64,000 nucleotides of DNA from positions 2,418,001 through 2,482,000 of the forward strand of contig NZ_CP042433.1 of the NCBI RefSeq assembly GCF_007970805.1, written 5' to 3'. Source of the DNA: Flavisolibacter ginsenosidimutans (GTDB lineage: Bacteria; Bacteroidota; Bacteroidia; Chitinophagales; Chitinophagaceae). How positions within the stretch are numbered: the first letter of the stretch is position 1; each line of letters begins with the position of its first letter. A model generated the notes under the pieces. It searched no databases, was not told where the DNA came from, and worked only from the letters and a program-made list of their open reading frames with translations. Below are positions 59,662 through 64,000 of this stretch, one piece after another. A program made the position numbers and the translations under genes.

Positions 59662-60780
59662 TCATCGTTTATTCACCACCGCTAAAAATTCTTTCACCAC
59701 CCAAGTGCTTAATTGTCCTGCCGGACCATTGATTGTGTAATCAAAACCATGCGTAGCCCAAGAGAGATAGAGTGCAAAATACTTGATACCTTTTTCGTCT
59801 AACTTTTTTGTGAGCCGGTTGCCGTGCCGCGGCGAAACCAACGGATCGTTCTCGCCGTAAAAAAGCAAGATTGGTGGCGTGTGTTCGCTAACCGTTTCCG
59901 TTGCAGAACTTTCCCTGTATTGTTCCGGCGCCTGTTGCAAGGTTCCACCCAAATAATCTTCCATCACTTTGCGGCTGTCGAGCACCAGCGGACTCGTTGG
60001 ATTCTCGTAACCCCAGATCATGTCCGTAGGTCCGTAAAAACTTATCACGCCGTTAATGCGGCTATCGTTCATTGTGTAAGCGGCCGACAAGGCAATCTGC
60101 CCGCCGGCACTGCGGCCGAGTAAAGTAAAAGCGGTTGTATCAATCGAAAGAGAACTTGCGTGCCCGCACAAATAATCCATTGCCGTTTTTACATCTTGCA
60201 AGGGCGCAGGAAAATGATGTTGTGGTGCCAGGCGATAATTGATGCTGGCAACGTGATAACCGGCTTTGGCCAACTCGCTGCTTAAATCGGAAAGCTGTTT
60301 GCTGTCACCACCGGCCCAGGAGCCACCGTGAATGACAACAACGCAAGGCCTGACGCCGCGAATAACCGACGGATAAAAATCAAGCGAGAGCTTGTTTGCC
60401 GCATCGTACAAAAGCGATTTGAAAGCAACCTGCCTTGCGCCAATCCCGGTTATCATTTGCAATGGATGAAACGATGATTTTCTTGAAGGAATTTTTCCAA
60501 ACGCAGTTTCAAAATTTTTTGGGAGCGTTCGGGCAAGCCGCATCGCTTGTACAACAGGTAAACTGTAAACAAGGAGCGCCGCAATGCCAATGATGGTTGT
60601 AAGCAAATGATATTTTGTATCGCCGGTATTCCAAAACAGGAGCACAAGAAGGAGAAAGGAAAATATCCAACAAAATTCCGTCACCAAAATAGAAACGTAC
60701 CAAAGCAAATTCGTTGGCGCACGAAAGACAACAAGCAACGAAAACAAAAACAAAAGACCAATCAAAATAAATCGCGCCAT
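59662..60780 (-). CDS. alpha/beta hydrolase (lipase/esterase, HSL-like) with membrane anchor
   Basis: The 372-residue protein has about three N-terminal hydrophobic segments (to residue about 100), then an alpha/beta hydrolase: oxyanion motif VVVIHGGSWAGGDSKQ, nucleophile elbow LLGRSAGGQIALS (GxSxG), Asp in FYGENDPLVSPRHG and His in SWATHGFDYTIN. The HGG motif is typical of hormone-sensitive-lipase-like esterases acting on short acyl esters. Substrate unknown. Confidence 0.9.
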   Translation of the reverse strand: MARFILIGLLFLFSLLVVFRAPTNLLWYVSILVTEFCWIFSFLLLVLLFWNTGDTKYHLLTTIIGIAALLVYSLPVVQAMRLARTLPKNFETAFGKIPSRKSSFHPLQMITGIGARQVAFKSLLYDAANKLSLDFYPSVIRGVRPCVVVIHGGSWAGGDSKQLSDLSSELAKAGYHVASINYRLAPQHHFPAPLQDVKTAMDYLCGHASSLSIDTTAFTLLGRSAGGQIALSAAYTMNDSRINGVISFYGPTDMIWGYENPTSPLVLDSRKVMEDYLGGTLQQAPEQYRESSATETVSEHTPPILLFYGENDPLVSPRHGNRLTKKLDEKGIKYFALYLSWATHGFDYTINGPAGQLSTWVVKEFLAVVNKR

Positions 60781-60811
60781 GCAGGAAAATTAAGCGGCTT
60801 AAATTTATTGC

Positions 60812-61273
60812 ATGGAAAAACAATTTGAAATCCTTCGCAAGACAAGGCAGTTTTTAATCAGCCTTCTTGACGGCTTATCGCTTGAACAACTCAACAAAAT
60901 TCCGCAGGGCTTTAACAACAACATCATCTGGAACGCGGGCCACATCGTAGCGGCGCAGCAAGGCGTTTGTTACCGCCGCGCAGGATTGCCGTTGATTGTT
61001 GACGAGGCCTTCTTCGATCAATTCAAGCCTGAATCAAAACCGCAGGAACAAGCCACAGAAGCTGAGGTGGCGCAAATAAAAAAATTGCTGCTGTCAACCA
61101 TTGACGATCTGCAACGCGATTACGAAAACAAAAAATTCTCAACTTATCCTGCATGGACAACACGCTACGGCGTGGCGATTAATTCCATCGAAGACGTCGT
61201 TTCTTTTCTTGACTTTCACGACGGCTTGCACGTTGGCTATGCTATGGCTTTGCGGCGTTGTGTAAACTCGTAG
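60812..61273 (+). CDS. DinB family protein
   Basis: The 153-residue four-helix protein shows the DinB/YfiT pattern: FLISLLDGLSLEQLNKIPQGFNNNIIWNAGHIVAAQQGVCYRRAG with the His of NAGHIV, and FLDFHDGLHVGYAMALRRC with the second His pair. The three His form a metal site. Members act as thiol-dependent transferases or stress-response proteins; the role here is undetermined. It is preceded by the divergent esterase gene. Confidence 0.88.
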   Translation: MEKQFEILRKTRQFLISLLDGLSLEQLNKIPQGFNNNIIWNAGHIVAAQQGVCYRRAGLPLIVDEAFFDQFKPESKPQEQATEAEVAQIKKLLLSTIDDLQRDYENKKFSTYPAWTTRYGVAINSIEDVVSFLDFHDGLHVGYAMALRRCVNS

Positions 61274-61316
61274 AACTGGTAATGGCTTACGTTCGTTGCT
61301 GCATAATGAACAAGCC

Positions 61317-61336
61317 GTACAAGAGTGCGACGCAAC
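61317..61336 (+). repeat. dispersed palindromic repeat, copy after DinB gene
   Basis: GTACAAGAGTGCGACGCAAC differs from the shared core at two bases. It is followed by GATGCTTCACAGTAGC, similar to AGTAGTTGACAGTAGC next to the 49115 copy. Confidence 0.75.
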
Positions 61337-61369
61337 GATGCTTCACAGTAGCAATGCAGTTGGCTTCAT

Positions 61370-62437
61370 TCATTTCTTTCCTTGCGCAAACGACAAATTC
61401 TCTGAAAAAAAAGAAAGCATTTTTTTGCCGATTCTTTCCGCGATGCGGTTGGTGTGTGTGCCTTCGTAAATTTCAAAGGAATGTTTGATGCGGTACTTGT
61501 TCAATTCCGCGTCCAAGGTTTGTATGCTGGCCGCAATGGCTTCGTCCCGCGTGCCGGCATCAAAGCCAATGCCTTTTAATTTTTTGAGGTTGACGATGTA
61601 TTGATCAAGACTGTTCAGCGGCCTGTTGGCGTCCCATTTTTGCAGCACCGATGTTTGCAGTTTTCCGTCTTTCACCGGAAGGTCGAGATAAAAAGGCGGC
61701 TGCGCGGGATTGGGCGACCAGGCCGCCGCCGACGCAAAAACAATCTTTGTTCCGAAATCAGTTTTCGCGAATTCATCAATTGTTTTGATGCTGTCGGCAC
61801 GTAAAAAATTTTTTGGAATGGATGATTCAACAACGGGCGAAGAATTAAGGCAGCAAGGACTGAGCAAATAAACCGCGGAAAATATCTCGGGGTGCTTTTC
61901 GCCAATGCGCAGAGCGCCGTAACCGCCCATCGAATGGCCACACAAGCCGCGGCTTTCGGCTTGTGGCAATGTGCGGTAATGCGCATCCACGTAAGCCACC
62001 AATTCTTTGGCAACAAAGTCTTCCCAATCGCCGGTGGTGATTGAAGCCGAATACATGCTTCCCTGGAATTGCGTGAAGGCATCGGGAGTTACCAGAATCA
62101 TTTCGTGAACGCTTCCACTCGCAAAAGCCGAATCCAAAACCGGTGGCAATTTCATCCAATGCTTTTTATCGCCGTAAAATTTTGCGTCGTCATCGGTATA
62201 GCCGTGCAGAAAATAAACAACGGGATAACGGCGCGAAGGCGATGTTTTGTAACTCGCCGGTAAGTACACCGAAACGGAACGATCCGCATCATCACCACCA
62301 AGATTGCCTTCCAAAAATTTGCCGTGAACTTTTATGCGTTCTACGGTTCCTTTCGCGTTTGGTTTTTGCTGACCGAAACTTGCAGAACAGAAAAGAAGGA
62401 AGCAGATTGCGCAAAGGAGCAAAGCTTTTATTTTCAT
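61370..62437 (-). CDS. exported esterase, D/S-formylglutathione hydrolase type
   Basis: The 355-residue protein has a signal peptide ending near SASFGQ, then PVVYFLHGYTDDDAKFY, and the nucleophile S169 in SRGLCGHSMGGYGALRIG. Asp and His near the end (LDAELNKYRIKHSFEIYEGTHTNRIAERI) complete the triad. The fold is the antigen 85/esterase D type, which includes feruloyl and trehalose ester hydrolases. Substrate unknown. ATG 62437 is used; the upstream frame to 62611 crosses the promoter and the next gene. Confidence 0.88.
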   Translation of the reverse strand: MKIKALLLCAICFLLFCSASFGQQKPNAKGTVERIKVHGKFLEGNLGGDDADRSVSVYLPASYKTSPSRRYPVVYFLHGYTDDDAKFYGDKKHWMKLPPVLDSAFASGSVHEMILVTPDAFTQFQGSMYSASITTGDWEDFVAKELVAYVDAHYRTLPQAESRGLCGHSMGGYGALRIGEKHPEIFSAVYLLSPCCLNSSPVVESSIPKNFLRADSIKTIDEFAKTDFGTKIVFASAAAWSPNPAQPPFYLDLPVKDGKLQTSVLQKWDANRPLNSLDQYIVNLKKLKGIGFDAGTRDEAIAASIQTLDAELNKYRIKHSFEIYEGTHTNRIAERIGKKMLSFFSENLSFAQGKK

Positions 62438-62452
62438 CCAAAAGAATTTGAA

Positions 62453-62480
62453 GGAAGATAATCCATTCTGCAGCCGGCAA
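62453..62480 (-). promoter_or_regulatory. promoter of exported esterase gene
   Basis: On the minus strand TTG (62478-62480), 17 bases and TATCTTCC (62453-62460) approximate the TTG/TAnnTTTG pair, 16 bases before the ATG at 62437. Confidence 0.5.
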
Positions 62481-62519
62481 AACAGGTTTGCGTTATTTTG
62501 TAAAATCAAAGTCGTCATC

Positions 62520-62855
62520 ATGTCCAATTTTTCTCCACTGCGAACGCCGCTTCTCATTCGGATTGAAGAATGGGTGAACAGGGAAACGGCCTGGGTTGTG
62601 TTCGAACCCAACGATCAACATACATGGATTAAAGTGCGAACGCAAGTTGAAAATTATTTGACCCAACAATGGCGTGCCGGCGCCTTACTGGGTGCAAAAA
62701 CAAGCGAAGCGTTTTTTGTACATGTTGGATTGGGACAAACGATGACGCAGCTTGATGTGCTCGCAGGCCGATTGATCATTGAAATTGGTGTGGCCGTTGT
62801 ACGGCCGGCTGAATTTGTTCTCCTTCGCTTTACGCACAAAACGGCGGATTCCTGA
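62520..62855 (+). CDS. orphan phage tail-sheath C-terminal domain protein
   Basis: The 111-residue protein matches the C-terminal domain of contractile tail sheaths: RIEEWVNRETAWVVFEPNDQHTWIKVRTQVENYLTQQWRAGALLGAKTSEAFFVHVG (residues about 14-70) followed by GRLIIEIGVAVVRPAEFVLLRF (83-104). Full sheath proteins are 350-700 residues; this gene has only the last 110. No tail tube, baseplate, ATPase or other phage gene lies beside it. ATG 62520 fits the domain start. It may be a remnant, or a stand-alone protein that pairs with a sheath elsewhere. Confidence 0.8.
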   Translation: MSNFSPLRTPLLIRIEEWVNRETAWVVFEPNDQHTWIKVRTQVENYLTQQWRAGALLGAKTSEAFFVHVGLGQTMTQLDVLAGRLIIEIGVAVVRPAEFVLLRFTHKTADS

Positions 62856-62987
62856 TGCGTTTCCGAAACAGAACCGGCAACAAGATTCTGCGCATCATTT
62901 CCGCAATCAAGTTCTCCAACCGCCCTTCAACTTCCGTTTGCCCGCAGGCAGAATAAACCCTAACTTAATCGGCAAATCATCCTCGTT
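62856..62987 (+). other. spacer without gene between sheath-domain and DUF2911 genes
   Basis: No open reading frame, repeat or terminator was recognised in these 132 bases. Confidence 0.4.
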
Positions 62988-63530
62988 ATGAACAATCAAT
63001 TCAAAAAAATTTTGCTGGCCTCAACGCTGGCTTTGTTTGCGTTCGGCGCAACCGCATCGGCACAAGCTGACAAATCGAAACGAGCCAGTCCGCCCGATTC
63101 AACAAACGGAAAAATCGGCAACGCTACCGTTACCATCAATTACAGCAGCCCCTCAATGAAGGGACGGAAAATTTGGGGCGACCTTGTTCCCTATGATAAA
63201 GCATGGCGTGCCGGTGCAAACGAAGCCACCATCTTTACGACAGACAAAGCCATCAAAGTAGAAGGCAAAACCTTGCCCGCCGGCAAATACAGTTTGTTTG
63301 CGCAGCCGGGCGAAAAAGAATGGCAGTTTATTTTTAATTCGCAAACCGGACAGTGGGGCATCAAGCGCAGTGGCGAAGCCAATTTTGATCCCGCTAACAA
63401 TGTGCTGACGGTTACGGCAAAGCCAATGAAATCTTCTGCAATGAACGAACGGCTGACTTATACCGTCAACGGGAAAGGCTTTGTGCTGAAGTGGGAAAAC
63501 CTTGAAGTGCCGGTAAAAATTACGCAGTAA
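62988..63530 (+). CDS. DUF2911 exported protein
   Basis: The 180-residue product has a signal peptide ending ATASAQ and the DUF2911 core: IGNATVTINYSSPSMKGRKIWGDLVPYDKAWRAGANEATIFTTDKAIKVEGKTLPAGKYSLFAQPGEKEWQFIFNSQTGQWGI. The domain is found in many Bacteroidota proteins, often beside peptidases, and is of unknown function. Confidence 0.9.
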   Translation: MNNQFKKILLASTLALFAFGATASAQADKSKRASPPDSTNGKIGNATVTINYSSPSMKGRKIWGDLVPYDKAWRAGANEATIFTTDKAIKVEGKTLPAGKYSLFAQPGEKEWQFIFNSQTGQWGIKRSGEANFDPANNVLTVTAKPMKSSAMNERLTYTVNGKGFVLKWENLEVPVKITQ

Positions 63531-63557
63531 CATTCTGCAAGCATTGAACACATTCTC

Positions 63558-64000
63558 ATGCAAAACATTCAAAACGCACAACTGAAAATTTTAATTAACG
63601 AGAAAGGCGCCGAACTCAAAAGCGCCTTTCATCTTTTACACAAGATTGAATACATGTGGAGCGGCGACCCGGCTTATTGGGCTAAGACCTCTCCTGTTCT
63701 GTTTCCTGTTGTGGGCGAACTAAAGAACAAGTCCTATTTCTACAACGGTAAAACCTATTTCTTATCGCGTCACGGCTTTGCCCGCGACAAAACATTTGTT
63801 GTTACAGAACAACGTGATACTTCAATCACCTTTTTGATTGAAAGCGATGAAAGCACGCTGGCTGTTTATCCATTTCCATTTCTTTTCTCCATCATTTATA
63901 CCTTGAACGATGATTCCTTGCAAGTGACGTATTGCGTTCAGAACACAGGTGACGATGAAATGTTTTTTTCTGTTGGCGGCCATCCGGCGTTTAAACTGCC
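63558..64000 (+). CDS. aldose 1-epimerase family protein (3' end outside window)
   Basis: The frame from ATG 63558 is open to the window end (147 codons). It shows the galactose mutarotase-like fold start ISxxGAELKS pattern (LINEKGAELKSAFH), YMWSGDPAYWAKTSPVLFPVVGELKNKSY, LSRHGFARDKTFVV with the conserved His, and FSVGGHPAFKL at the edge. Homologues interconvert sugar anomers; substrate is unknown. The C-terminus is missing. Confidence 0.88.
   Translation, partial: MQNIQNAQLKILINEKGAELKSAFHLLHKIEYMWSGDPAYWAKTSPVLFPVVGELKNKSYFYNGKTYFLSRHGFARDKTFVVTEQRDTSITFLIESDESTLAVYPFPFLFSIIYTLNDDSLQVTYCVQNTGDDEMFFSVGGHPAFKL

Noticed and set aside
1..64000. tRNA or rRNA genes
   Set aside because: I found no GGTTCGAATC-type T-arm or rRNA conserved stretch on either strand.

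Overview
The window reads as a chromosomal segment of a Bacteroidota bacterium, most likely of the family Chitinophagaceae. Supporting signs are promoters of the TTG/TTTG-N17-20-TAnnTTTG type lying very close to start codons, almost no Shine-Dalgarno sequences, a type IX secretion sorting tail, DUF3810 and DUF1573 proteins, a Y_Y_Y sensor kinase, and a Bacteroidota-type ribosomal protein order. The species cannot be fixed from sequence alone. No rRNA, tRNA or CRISPR array was seen.

Layout. 1-3.1 kb: a truncated M28 peptidase, an N-terminally truncated tyrosine recombinase, and a WGR-like lipoprotein gene set between two attC-like hairpins. 3.1-7.5 kb: a propeller-type sensor kinase with a degenerate ATPase domain, a lipoprotein, and an array of five covarying hairpins with a constant CCGTAA loop. 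7.6-15.9 kb: thyA and folA separated by a four-helix-bundle gene, a methyltransferase with a 7-bp repeat tract, a three-gene proton-translocating transhydrogenase operon, a thioesterase, DUF1330, a PlsC-like acyltransferase and a SIMPL protein. 16-21 kb: rpsA, a BaiN-type flavoprotein, a T9SS-tail protein and map.

21-39.7 kb: the translation block on the minus strand. It holds rpsL-rpsG, fusA, and one long S10-spc operon from rpsJ to secY. The str part is broken twice by unrelated genes, some on the opposite strand. Its spacers carry an unusual series of AT-rich imperfect hairpins built from short repeated words.

39.8-58.9 kb: an accessory and housekeeping mixture: class IV aminotransferase, HMA protein, Hsp20, a heptosyltransferase-like GT9, an MFS-DedA pair, a dicarboxylate symporter, an APC permease, YebC, PhzF, dodecin, a fused E1 alpha/beta ketoacid dehydrogenase, tandem DUF1573 proteins, TspO, DUF3810, and the DUF177-rpmF-plsX lipid/ribosome cluster.

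58.9-64 kb: a second attC-like gene cassette, this time bracketed by 24-bp perfect inverted copies of a dispersed repeat. It is followed by two esterases, DinB, an orphan phage tail-sheath C-terminal domain protein, DUF2911 and a truncated aldose epimerase.

The most novel features are the two single-gene, hairpin-bounded cassettes near 2.0-3.0 and 59.0-59.6 kb, the CCGTAA hairpin array, the word-like hairpin spacers, and the orphan sheath domain.
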